Assembly (NCBI GenBank): GCA_035999765.1
Contig: CP108521.1
Span: forward strand, 8,122,001-8,186,000
Source: Streptomyces sp. NBC_01231
GTDB lineage: Bacteria > Actinomycetota > Actinomycetes > Streptomycetales > Streptomycetaceae
DNA length: 64,000 nucleotides
Reading direction: 5' to 3'
The notes below the pieces were generated by a model. It was not told the origin of the DNA. It made no database searches and saw nothing but the letters and a program-made list of their open reading frames with translations. How positions within the stretch are numbered: the stretch's first letter is position 1; every line of letters begins with the position of its first letter. A program made the translations under genes and the position numbers. Below, in pieces: positions 1 to 8,058 of the stretch.

Positions 1-753
1 GTAGTGCAGTACCGGGTGGAGAACGAAGCCGACGACGACCAGGGCGAGCACCACGAGTCCCTGGACGAGCATCCGGGGGTCTTTGATGGCCTCGCGCTCC
101 TCCAGGTCCATGACCTCCTCGGCGCGTGCCTCGTCGTAGACGAAGGACTTGCGGAACAGGAAGCGGCACAGAGCGACGAGCACGACGACGAGGATCGCGG
201 AGAGCGGGGCGAGGTGGACCAGGAAGTCGTTGAAGGTCAGGCCGGCCCGGCTGGCGATGATGATGTTGGGTGGGTCGCCGACCAGGGTCGCGATGCCGCC
301 GATGTTGGATGCGAACACCTCGGCGATCAGGAAGGGGGCGGCGGGCAGCCCGAGGCGCTCGCAGACCAGCAGGGTGACCGGGGCGATGAGCAGGACCGTG
401 GTGACGTTGTCGAGCAGGGCCGAGGCCATGGCTGTGATCACGATGAGCATGACCATCACGCGGAAGGGTCTGGCCCGTGCCCTTTTCACCGACCAGATGG
501 CCAGATACTCGAACATGCCGGTCTTCTTGAGCACGCCGACGATCATCATCATGCCCATGAGCAGGAAGATGACGTTCCAGTCGACGCCGCTGTGCTCGGA
601 GAAGAAGGCCGACTTGTCGTCGGTCGCGCCGATTGCCAGCATCAGCGCGGCACCGCCGAGGGCTGCCCCCACGCGGTGGATCTTCTCGCTGATGATCAGG
701 CCGTAGGTCGCGACGAAGACAACGATCGCCGCCCAGCTCTGCCAGCCGTTCAC
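1..753 (-). CDS. NhaD/ArsB-like ion transporter (3' end off the window)
   Basis: This is a polytopic membrane transporter of the ion-transporter (IT) superfamily (NhaD, ArsB, SLC13 type), probably exchanging or exporting ions across the cytoplasmic membrane. The visible 251 residues begin with a GTG start whose GTGA overlaps the stop of the upstream CBS gene. They contain a long hydrophobic helix series and the family hallmark [14 protein letters not shown]. The protein is nearly collinear with the permease at 21803-23107, with most residues identical by eye. The gene runs off the left edge, so the C-terminal half is not seen. Its place at the end of an antiporter-CBS-permease operon suggests sodium or pH homeostasis; the substrate is not shown by the sequence. 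Confidence 0.85.
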   Translation of the reverse strand, partial: MNGWQSWAAIVVFVATYGLIISEKIHRVGAALGGAALMLAIGATDDKSAFFSEHSGVDWNVIFLLMGMMMIVGVLKKTGMFEYLAIWSVKRARARPFRVMVMLIVITAMASALLDNVTTVLLIAPVTLLVCERLGLPAAPFLIAEVFASNIGGIATLVGDPPNIIIASRAGLTFNDFLVHLAPLSAILVVVLVALCRFLFRKSFVYDEARAEEVMDLEEREAIKDPRMLVQGLVVLALVVVGFVLHPVLHY

Positions 754-1160
754 GATCCTCCGATGAGTCGTTCCGGCAGGCGGGCGGCCGTCACGGCGCC
801 TGCCGGCCAGGTTCGGTCGCCGTCGTGTTCGACGACGGCGACCAGCGGGGTGTGCGTGCGGGCCATGAGAGCCGCGATATGCATGATGCCGACGTCCGGT
901 CCGACCGTCGGTCGGCGGAACCTGCGACGCGGCAGCCTCTCCGAAGCTCTCAACTTCTCCACCAGTGCCTTAAGGGCCTGGGAGGTGCCCCCCAGAACAG
1001 GGGGCCCCATCGCGACCGTGGGCACGACGGCGTACGGCTGGTCGTCCCGGTTGACGATCAGTAGTGCGGGTGGTTTGTGCTCGGCCGGCAGCAGGGTCGC
1101 GTCGGTGGCGTCGTCGGTGGACACGTACGGGTCGGGCACGACGAGTTCATACGCCGACAT
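750..1160 (-). CDS. CBS-domain-like regulatory protein, divergent
   Basis: This is a small soluble protein of 136 residues related to the CBS-pair protein at 24528-25013. They share the PALLIV-NRDDQPYAVVP segment and a C-terminal MARTHTPLVAVVE block. CBS pairs usually bind adenine nucleotides and gate transporters. The middle part has drifted strongly from the paralogue, so the ligand site may be damaged. The start at 1160 is chosen because homology to the paralogue begins there; an upstream ATG at 1226 would add 22 residues lying inside the antiporter gene. The gene overlaps the antiporter end by 14 bp and the permease start by 4 bp, so translation is probably coupled. Confidence 0.6.
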   Translation of the reverse strand: MSAYELVVPDPYVSTDDATDATLLPAEHKPPALLIVNRDDQPYAVVPTVAMGPPVLGGTSQALKALVEKLRASERLPRRRFRRPTVGPDVGIMHIAALMARTHTPLVAVVEHDGDRTWPAGAVTAARLPERLIGGS

Positions 1161-2382
1161 GGCCGGCCTCCTTGGTGGTACGGGAGGACTCGTCGCCGCC
1201 GGGTACGCCGGCGAGGTCCTCGACATCGAAGAGGCGGGCGATCGGAACGTCGGTGGAGCTGTGCGCGATGATCGAGAAGGCGATGCACACGGCGATGAGC
1301 GTGAACGCCTCCTCGCCTTGCGGGATCCCGGCCTGCAGCACCAGCAGCCCGTACACGACCGACGCGAAGCCCTTCGGCCCGAACCAGGCCGCGACCAGCT
1401 TCTCCCGCCGGTCGAATCGAGTGCCGAGCAGCGAGAGCAGCAGAGAAACCGGGCGGATGAGAACGATGGCCAGGACCACGGCGACGTAGCCGCCGAAGGA
1501 CAGGTCCCCGAACAGCTGAGGCGTCAGCAGCGCGCCGAACACCAGCAGCGCCGCGAACTTCGCCAGCTCCGCCAGCGCCTCGCCGAGCGGCTCGAACGCT
1601 TCCTTCGCCTCCGGTGAGCGCGCGGTGAGGACCGCGCCCGCCGAGAACGCGGCCAGGTAGGGGTTGGCGTGCGTCAGGTGGCACGTCGCGTAAAGGATCA
1701 CGCCGATCGCCAGCGGCAGCAGCGGCTGCAGCTTGGGCTCGGCGCCCAGCAGCCGGAACCGCACGAGCTCGATCACCACGAACGGCAGGACGACACCGAA
1801 CGCCAGCCCGAGGACCAACTCGAGCGCGATCTTCCCCAGCGACGCCTCGGCGTGCCCGGAGGTCGGTCCGGCCGCGGCGATCAGGATGAGCACGACCGGC
1901 AGAGCGAGCCCGTCGTTGATGCTGCTCTCCACGTTCAGCAGCTGCCGCAGCTTCGCCGGGACCTCCTTGCGCCCGACGATCGCCGAGGCGAATACCGGGT
2001 CGGTCGGCGCCAGCACGGCGCCGACCAGGAACGACGTCGTCCAGTCCAGGCCCACCAGGTAGTGCGTGATCAGCGCCATACCGACGAACGCGAGCGGCAT
2101 GCCCAGTCCGAGGGCGCGGGCCGGGTTGCGCCAGTTGGAGCGCAGCTTGGGGAAGGAGACGTGCATGCCGTCGGTGAAGAGCACCGCGAACAGCGCCAGA
2201 TCGGCCGTCACGGACACGATCTCGCTGTCGGGCGTGATGTGGATCAGCCCCAGGAAACCGTCGCTGACGAGAGCGCCGCCGACCAGGAAGAGGAAGGACG
2301 TCGACAGCACGGTCCGGGCGGCCAGACCTGACAGCAGCACCGCGATCAGCAGCGCCACCCCGAAGACCACGACGAGCACCAT
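1147..2382 (-). CDS. Na+/H+ (cation:proton) antiporter, CPA1-type
   Basis: This 411-residue integral membrane antiporter would exchange Na+ or K+ for protons. About 12 hydrophobic segments are visible. Family features include the helix around [14 protein letters not shown], which holds the conserved Asp of the transport site, and the following [12 protein letters not shown] motif. The length fits short CPA1 members without the long cytoplasmic tail. The protein is closely similar throughout to the copy at 20562-21806. It is the first gene of an overlapping operon with a CBS protein and a NhaD-like permease. A 107-nt leader shared with the other copy lies 40 nt upstream of the ATG and may control it. 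Confidence 0.9.
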   Translation of the reverse strand: MVLVVVFGVALLIAVLLSGLAARTVLSTSFLFLVGGALVSDGFLGLIHITPDSEIVSVTADLALFAVLFTDGMHVSFPKLRSNWRNPARALGLGMPLAFVGMALITHYLVGLDWTTSFLVGAVLAPTDPVFASAIVGRKEVPAKLRQLLNVESSINDGLALPVVLILIAAAGPTSGHAEASLGKIALELVLGLAFGVVLPFVVIELVRFRLLGAEPKLQPLLPLAIGVILYATCHLTHANPYLAAFSAGAVLTARSPEAKEAFEPLGEALAELAKFAALLVFGALLTPQLFGDLSFGGYVAVVLAIVLIRPVSLLLSLLGTRFDRREKLVAAWFGPKGFASVVYGLLVLQAGIPQGEEAFTLIAVCIAFSIIAHSSTDVPIARLFDVEDLAGVPGGDESSRTTKEAGHVGV

Positions 2383-2422
2383 GATGCGAACCCCCGATCA
2401 GCGAAGAGACTTGTCCTCAAAC

Positions 2423-2529
2423 GCCGACCAGGCTTCCCGGCACACCGCTGGGAACCCTACACGTTCTTTACGCGGCACTGACAGGTCACCGGCGCGCACT
2501 CTGACGTGCCGGACACTGCTGGGTTCCGG
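2423..2529 (-). ncRNA. conserved 107-nt antiporter leader, copy 1 (candidate cis-regulatory RNA)
   Basis: Read on the minus strand, this element starts CCGGAACCC and ends GCCGGGAAGCCTGGTCGGC. It has exactly the same length and the same ends as the element at 20414-20520, while the middle differs. The 5' GGAACC can pair with the GGTTCC near the 3' end, which would close a domain. Downstream, a small GAG/CTC stem and a GATCGGGGG ribosome-binding site precede the antiporter start in both copies. Conserved ends, a variable middle and the same gene downstream are typical of a structured leader RNA or riboswitch. The class is not identified here. Confidence 0.5.
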
Positions 2530-2721
2530 AAAAGACGTCTCGGCCGCCCAAGGTGCAGTCGTCCGTTCCGGCCGCCGGCGCACGGGTGATGCCGACGTGG
2601 CGCACGACCGACCGTGCCCGGTCGTTCGCATGCGTGCGACCAGCCGTGTGGCTGAGGTTCCCCCGAGATGCGGGGATGGGTGACAGAGGGGCAGATGGGT
2701 CTCACGAGAGGAGCCCAGACG

Positions 2722-2895
2722 ATGCCTGCCCCGAGGAAATACCCGCTGGAGTTGCGTAAGCGTGCGGTTCGGATGTACCGGACCGCTGAGCCAAAACCCG
2801 TGATCCGCCGCATGGCCGAGGAACTCGACGTGCACCACGAGGCTCTGCGCAACTGGATCCGTCAGGCCGACGCCGGCGAGCGAGGCGGCATCTGT
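2722..2895 (+). pseudogene. IS3-family OrfA fragment (N-terminal HTH)
   Basis: About 57 codons starting MPAPRKYPLELRKRAV match the N-terminal helix-turn-helix of IS3-family OrfA proteins, including the MAEELDVHHEALRNWIRQAD region. After the homology ends the frame runs into unrelated sequence, and no OrfB follows. It is therefore a stranded remnant. A GAGAGGAG ribosome-binding site is still present upstream. Confidence 0.6.
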
Positions 2896-3398
2896 GAGGA
2901 GGCGCATGGGATGGCTGCACGTCGCGACGATCAGACGGTCTCCCAGCGCGCTCCCGTCGGCACGGCGAGGCTCCCATCGGGAGCCTGCAGCCTGCTGGGG
3001 AACACATACACGTAAGGCAGGAAGTGGTTGAACCGCTGCTGCGCCGCGCCGACTTGTCGTCGCAGCTCCTGTGGGTCGGGTACACACGTGACCTGCAGGG
3101 GCAGGAGACGTAGCAGTCCCGCGCATCCGTGGTGGCTCGCGCAGGGCCACCAGTCATGAAGAGGGTGGCGACCCGCGCCCGCGATCGACGCCAGCCTGTT
3201 CATCATCACCGTGGAAGGCGGCTCCGCCGGTGCGTGCGGCGGTGGCCGGTCGTCCTCGACGTCGAGCTCACGTCGTGGTCCTGGTCGTCCCGGGCAGGGC
3301 GGTGCAAGACCGTGATCCGTGTGCGATCAATGCCCCGTAGTCCCCACTACACCAGGGTTCGCGGGAGAGCGACCAAGGCGGGGGACAGCACATGGCAC
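2896..3398. other. non-coding stretch without a recognisable gene
   Basis: About 500 bp between an IS3 OrfA fragment and a decayed membrane-protein gene. Open frames here look like shadows, with no family motif or convincing ribosome-binding site. A short ACATGGC tandem repeat lies at its right end, near 3390-3408. It reads as decayed sequence between remnants. Confidence 0.4.
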
Positions 3399-3868
3399 AT
3401 GGCACATGGGCATGCGGCGATACCGGCGCTGGTTGCAGAGGTGCTGCTCACCGCGTTCTTGTGGTGGGCGGGAGCGAGTGCGTAGGCGCTGCACCTGCCG
3501 GGCACCGCAGAGGTGAGCGGCGGCCGGGCTGCGGCAGATCTCCAACAGTGGCTCACACCCTGGTCATACGATTCTCCGGCCTCGGTCCGGTTCGGCGCCG
3601 AGGTGCCCGGCCAAATCGGGGACGCGGCTGGTTCGGACGGCATTCGCTACCCCGAGTTGTATGCGACCGCGCTGCAGATCCGGTTCGCCGCGGTCTTCGC
3701 CTTCTTCGTGCCCGGGGCGCTGCTCCTGGTCCGCAGGCTGCCGCCGGGGCACGGCCAGATGCCTGCCGCGCTGCTCGCCGCAGTGTGGTCCGGGGACTGG
3801 TGGCCGGGATCTTGGCGGTGACCGTCGCGGCGCCGTGGCTGATCGCCTCGCAGGGGAGAGCACCGTGC
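3399..3868 (+). pseudogene. decayed small membrane-protein gene (in-frame stop plus frameshift)
   Basis: One frame reads MAHGHAAIPALVAEVLLTAF, then meets a TAG at 3483-3485. It resumes without a start as a soluble loop followed by the transmembrane stretch IRFAAVFAFFVPGALLLV. Near 3785-3800 the frame shifts, and the next hydrophobic segment, VAGILAVTVAAPWLIASQG, continues in another frame. Together these read as one former membrane protein with two helices broken by two lesions. The family was not recognised. The neighbouring reductase gene starts about 110 bp later and is intact. Confidence 0.45.
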
Positions 3869-3979
3869 CGCGGTGAGTCGCAGCGGGACAAAGCGCGCAT
3901 TCCGCGAGACGCTGCCGCCGGGACGGCGCGGAGGTGCCGCCTCCCCCGCCCCTGTCCGCTCTCCTCCTCGGAGTCCACC

Positions 3980-4714
3980 ATGGCAGCACAGCCCGCCCCG
4001 CCTGAGGACGGTTACCGCTTCGACGACCTGCGCGCGCTCTTCGTCAACTGCACGCTCAAGCCGTCCCCCCAGCTCAGCCACACCCAGGGACTCATCGACA
4101 AGAGCCGGGCGATCATGGATGCGCGTGGGGTGACCACGGACGAGATCCGTGCCGTCGACCACGACATCGCTCCCGGTGTATATCCGGACATGACCGGGCA
4201 TGGCTTCACCACGGACGCCTGGCCCGCGCTGTACGAGAAGGTGATGGCCGCGGACATCCTTGTGCTGGCCGGACCGATCTGGCTGGGCGACAACAGCTCG
4301 GTCACCAAACAAATCATCGAGCGTCTCTACAGTTGCTCCAGCCTCCTCAACTCCCAAGGCCAGTACGCCTATTACGGGCGGGTCGGTGGCTGTCTGATCA
4401 CCGGCAACGAGGACGGCGTGAAGCACTGCGCCATGAACGTCCTCTACAGCCTCCAGCACCTCGGCTACACCATCCCGCCGCAGGCCGACGCGGGCTGGAT
4501 CGGCGCGGCGGGGCCCGGGCCCTCGTACCTGGACCCCGGTTCGGGCGGCCCGGAGAACGACTTCACCAACCGCAACACCAGTTTCATGACCTGGAACCTG
4601 ATGCACATGGCGGCCTTGCTCAAACGCGCCGGAGGCATCCCCGCCCACGGCAACCAGCGCTCGGAGTGGGACGCCGGCTGCCGACCGGGGGCAGACAACC
4701 CCGAGCACCGCTGA
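3980..4714 (+). CDS. NADPH-dependent FMN reductase / flavodoxin-like oxidoreductase
   Basis: This 244-residue cytoplasmic flavoprotein of the flavodoxin-like NAD(P)H-dependent FMN reductase fold probably reduces flavins or small acceptors. It opens with the first strand and phosphate-binding loop ALFVNCTLKPSPQLSHT (residues 13-30). It then shows ADILVLAGPIWLGDNSSVTK, the segment that usually contacts the flavin, and a GGCLITGNEDGVKH region. The ATG at 3980 is preferred because upstream codons in the same open frame belong to the decayed membrane gene. The gene stands alone, followed after about 75 bp by a truncated insertion sequence on the other strand. Its physiological acceptor is unknown. 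Confidence 0.8.
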   Translation: MAAQPAPPEDGYRFDDLRALFVNCTLKPSPQLSHTQGLIDKSRAIMDARGVTTDEIRAVDHDIAPGVYPDMTGHGFTTDAWPALYEKVMAADILVLAGPIWLGDNSSVTKQIIERLYSCSSLLNSQGQYAYYGRVGGCLITGNEDGVKHCAMNVLYSLQHLGYTIPPQADAGWIGAAGPGPSYLDPGSGGPENDFTNRNTSFMTWNLMHMAALLKRAGGIPAHGNQRSEWDAGCRPGADNPEHR

Positions 4715-4790
4715 GCCAGACCGGGAAGTCCGGAGCTCTCGCCGTTTCGACTACAGCCCGGCGCTCATGCACCGGGCTCAGGCGCCCGGC

Positions 4791-5551
4791 CGCGATCGCC
4801 CAACCGGCCAGGCGGCGTGAGGCGAGGTCCATCATGGTGGCCAAATACGGGAATCTGCCGCCGTGCAGCGGGAGATAGGTAATGTCGCCGACGTACTTGC
4901 TGTTCGGCTCGTTCGCCGTGAAGTCGCGGCCGATCAGGTCCGGGGCCTTCGCCGCGGTCGGGTCCGCAACAGTGGTGCGGTGCCTGCGACGCGGCCGCAC
5001 GCCTGCCAGGCCGATGCTCCGCATCACGCGCGCGATCCGCTTGTGGTTGACTCGCTCGCCGTCGTCGCGGAGTTCGGCGGTGATCCTGGGGACGCCGTAA
5101 GTGCCGTCCGACTCGAGGTGCACGGCCCGTATCCGGGCGGCGAGCCGAGCGTCGGCCGCCTGCCGGGCGGCCCGGTCCGCGGCGGTCCGGCGCCAGTAGT
5201 AGAAGCTGGAGCGGGCGATGCCCAGGATGGTGCACAGCCGCTTCACGCCGTAACAGCGCTGGTGGTCGGCAACGAACTGGAAGCGATTCACCAGCGCGTC
5301 TCCCCGGCGGAATACGTCGCCGCCTTGCGCAGAGCGGCGTGCTCCGCCTCCAACGGCGTCGGCGGCTCCGTCGGCATCTCCGCCCGGCGTCCCCGCGGCC
5401 GGCTCGCGCCGGCTGTCCGGACCCAGTTCCGCAAGGTCTCGGGGTTGATCCCTAGAGCGGCAGCGACCTGCCGGATCGTCGCCTCGGGCCGCGACTGGTA
5501 CAGCGCGACCGCGTCCGCCTTGAACTGTGGCGGATAGTTCTTCATGACCAC
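4791..5551 (-). pseudogene. truncated IS3-family element (OrfA with internal deletion, OrfB cut short)
   Basis: OrfA starts near 5551 as VVMKNYPPQFKADAVALYQS, the usual IS3 helix-turn-helix. It then passes from AEHAALRK straight into AATYSAGETRW, so the coiled-coil segment between two LRK repeats is missing. OrfB starts at 5291 overlapping OrfA and is recognisable for about 167 residues to ASRRLAGWAIA. It keeps the first catalytic Asp region (YVGDITYLP) but lacks the other two acidic residues. The frame beyond 4791 is unrelated. Both lesions mean it cannot encode an active transposase. It lies between the FMN reductase gene and the flotillin repeat. Confidence 0.8.
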
Positions 5552-5627
5552 GAGATGTCCGTTCTCAGATCCTCAGGATCCAGTGTCTCGTGTGTCCAGG
5601 ATCGAGGGTCAAGGCCCGCGACCAGCA

Positions 5628-7076
5628 CGCCCCGGCCTCTGTCCGTGGAGCCCGGGCGGTTCGCAACCGACCGGACTCACTCCACTGCCGGTAGCGACGT
5701 CAGCCGGTGATTTCGACCTTGCCGTTGGCTTCGGCGGACGCCGCGGCCTCGGGCTGCGGGCCGCTGTTTCGCTGGGTGAGGTTCTTCAGAAGTTCGGCGA
5801 GGTCGACTCCGGTCGTGGAGCTGAGGAGTTCGACGCCCTGGGCGACGTTGTCGGCGACCGTCCGAGAGAGTTGCGAGGCGCCGTCGGTGGAGATGACGGT
5901 CATCTTGTCGATGGCGCTGAGCGGCTCGGACGCCTTGGCGACGACCTGGGGCAGGACCTCGACGAGCATCTGGAGCACGGCGGCGTCGCCGTACTGGGCG
6001 AACGCGTCGGCCTTCTTCTGCATCGCCTCGGCCTCGGCGGCGCCCTTCGCGCCGATCGCGGCGGCCTCGGCCTCACCCTCGATACGGACCGCGTCGGCGA
6101 GTGCGGCGCGGTGCGCCTTCTCGCCCTCACCGGTCAGCCGTGAGCGCTGGGCGTCGGCCTCGGCCTGCTTGACCAGGGCGATGCGGCGGGCCTCGGCCTC
6201 CTGTTCGGCCTGGTAGCGGGCCGCGTCGGCGGGCTTGCGGACCTTGGTGTCCAGTTCGCGGTCGGTCAGAGCGGCCTGCCGCTGGGCGACCTTCTCCTGC
6301 TCTGCGAGGACCTCCTGCGATCGCGCGGCTTCGGCCAGCGGGCCTGCGGCAGCGGCGCGGGCGGCGGCCTCGTCGGTCTCGGCCTTGATCTCGGCTTGCT
6401 TCAGCGCGAACGTGCGCTGCGCGATGGCGATCTCCTCCTCGGCCTTCAGCCGGGCCTGTTCGGCCGCGCGTCGGGCGACGGCCTCGGCGATGTCGGCCTC
6501 CTGCTTGGCGCGGGCGGCCTCCGGGCGGCCGAGGTCCTCCAGGTAGGAGCCTTCGGTGCTGATGTCCTGGATCTGGAAGGCGTCCAGGATCAGGCCCTGG
6601 CCGGACAGGCTGGCCTCGGCCTCCTCGGCGACCTGTCCGGCGAACGCGGCGCGGTCGCGGATGATGTCCTCCACCGACATCCGGCCGACGATGGCGCGCA
6701 GCGCGCCGGAGAGCACTTCCTGGGTGAAGCCGACGATGCCGTCCTGCTGCATCAGGAACCGCTGGGCCGCGGCGCGGATGGAGTCCTCGCTGCCACCGAC
6801 CTTGACGATGGCCACGCCTTCCAGGTGGGCCTTGACCCCGCGCAGGGTGACCGCGCCGCGCACCGCGACCGGGATGTGCCGTGAGGAGAGGTCGAGAGTG
6901 AACTTCTGCTGCACGAACGGCACGACGAACACGCCGCCGCCGACCACGACCTTCTGCCCGCTGTTGTCGGTGAAGATCCGGCCGGTCTCCGGGTCGGTGG
7001 ACTGCTTGCCGCGCCGGCCGGTGACGATGAACGCCTCGCTGGGGCCGGCCACCTTGTAACGGGTGACGACGACCAG
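5628..7076. repeat. 1.45-kb direct repeat, copy A (flotillin gene)
   Basis: This block matches 25585-27033 at a constant offset of 19957 bp. Every stretch compared is identical, and so are the translations in more than one frame. It covers nearly the whole flotillin gene. Identity stops at its 5' end within the first transmembrane codons, and at its 3' end about 70 bp past the stop codon. See 25585-27033. Confidence 0.9.
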
Positions 7077-7133
7077 AGCCAGCAGGACCAGGAGTACGAC
7101 GACTCCTACGATGGCGACAACGACTGAACTCAT
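5700..7133 (-). CDS. flotillin-like SPFH/band 7 membrane scaffold protein, copy A
   Basis: This 477-residue flotillin family protein organises functional membrane microdomains at the inner face of the membrane. An N-terminal hydrophobic anchor (residues 4-25) is followed by an SPFH domain beginning YKVAGPSEAFIVTGRRGK. A long charged coiled coil rich in Ala, Glu and Lys follows (about 200-400), with repeats such as AEAEAMQKKADAF, and then a C-terminal tail. From residue 25 onward the protein is identical to that at 25657-27090; only the anchor differs. The NfeD-like gene upstream on the same strand is the classical partner, as in the yuaF-yuaG type pair. No enzymatic activity is expected. Confidence 0.88.
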   Translation of the reverse strand: MSSVVVAIVGVVVLLVLLALVVVTRYKVAGPSEAFIVTGRRGKQSTDPETGRIFTDNSGQKVVVGGGVFVVPFVQQKFTLDLSSRHIPVAVRGAVTLRGVKAHLEGVAIVKVGGSEDSIRAAAQRFLMQQDGIVGFTQEVLSGALRAIVGRMSVEDIIRDRAAFAGQVAEEAEASLSGQGLILDAFQIQDISTEGSYLEDLGRPEAARAKQEADIAEAVARRAAEQARLKAEEEIAIAQRTFALKQAEIKAETDEAAARAAAAGPLAEAARSQEVLAEQEKVAQRQAALTDRELDTKVRKPADAARYQAEQEAEARRIALVKQAEADAQRSRLTGEGEKAHRAALADAVRIEGEAEAAAIGAKGAAEAEAMQKKADAFAQYGDAAVLQMLVEVLPQVVAKASEPLSAIDKMTVISTDGASQLSRTVADNVAQGVELLSSTTGVDLAELLKNLTQRNSGPQPEAAASAEANGKVEITG

Positions 7134-7233
7134 GGTGTTTTCCCCTCAGCCCTCCCAGGGGACGGCAGATCGATACGGGTACGTGTGCGGAAAGAGCGGG
7201 CGGTGCGACGAGAACGGCGGTGGTGCGGTTCGG

Positions 7234-7713
7234 TCAGCGCTCCACGGGGCGTACGGACACCGCTGTCTGAGACAGCGTCCCTTCCACCCAGACCTCGGCC
7301 CCGCGGACCAGCGGGGCCGTACTCTTCGCGGCGAGTTTCACCGGCTGCTCGGCACGATGGACCAGCACCTCGCCGTAGCCGTCGGCCGGAATCGCCGTGA
7401 CCACGGATCCCGAGGCGCCGATCAGATCTTCATCGCGTGGTGCAGCGCCGGACCGGTCGCGCAGGAGCATCCGGCTGAGGCGGTACGCGAGCCAGCCCGT
7501 GACCAGCCCAGCCGGCGTGCCGATCGCGGTCGCACTGACCGCGCCGACCTCCGTGGTGCCCATCGCGATCGCAGCGGAAAAGCCGAGCATGGACACGAAT
7601 CCGGCAACGACAGGAAGCGGGAGCAGCCCGTCGAAGAGACCGTCCAGCACGCCGACGCCGTCGAAGAGCCCTTCGAGGACGCCGTCGAAGACGAGGGACA
7701 GCATGAGGAGCAC
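7234..7713 (-). CDS. NfeD-like membrane protein, copy A (start uncertain)
   Basis: This is a membrane protein with 2-3 helices and a C-terminal OB-fold-like domain (GGVVTAIPADGYGEVLV type sequence, then RGAEVWVEGTL), typical of NfeD partners of flotillins. It resembles the copy at 27200-27715. The homologous N-terminal segment GWFLGLGIAGVV continues upstream of the ATG at 7713 up to about 7760, but no ATG, GTG or TTG is available in frame there. The original start has therefore been lost, or a GTG near 7725 is used. The gene sits 100 bp upstream of the flotillin gene and is probably co-transcribed with it. Confidence 0.65.
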   Translation of the reverse strand: MLLMLSLVFDGVLEGLFDGVGVLDGLFDGLLPLPVVAGFVSMLGFSAAIAMGTTEVGAVSATAIGTPAGLVTGWLAYRLSRMLLRDRSGAAPRDEDLIGASGSVVTAIPADGYGEVLVHRAEQPVKLAAKSTAPLVRGAEVWVEGTLSQTAVSVRPVER

Positions 7714-8058
7714 GACTCCGGCGATGCCGAGCCCCAGAAACCAGCCGGCCTGTCCGAACGGGACCCGTCCCGTCCCGGCCCGGGCCGAGAGGCGGGGCGC
7801 AGCCGGACAGTCTGGGGCCCCGCCCCCGCCGGCAGGTCGTGGCCGCGCGGGCCGCTCTGTGCCTCCGCTACTGGGCCACCCTGCCCGCGCGGTTTCGCCT
7901 CCTGTGCGCGGCCAAGGTCCTGCACACTGCCGCCCTCGCCCTGCTGCTCCTGCTGGCCGGCCTCACGGCCGCCGGCGCCTGGGACTCCGTCGCCGACCGT
8001 GACGCGCCCCGCACCCGCCGCCGACCTGAATCTCGGCCTCGGCCGCGGTCGGGGCCGG
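7714..8058. other. gap with a doubtful small membrane ORF
   Basis: The plus strand encodes a GTG-started stretch from 7839 whose residues 20-45 form one helix (AKVLHTAALALLLLLAGLTA). It has no good ribosome-binding site, and it runs 140 bp into the end of the convergent permease gene. It may be a remnant of a small membrane protein. Nothing else is convincing here. Confidence 0.25.
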
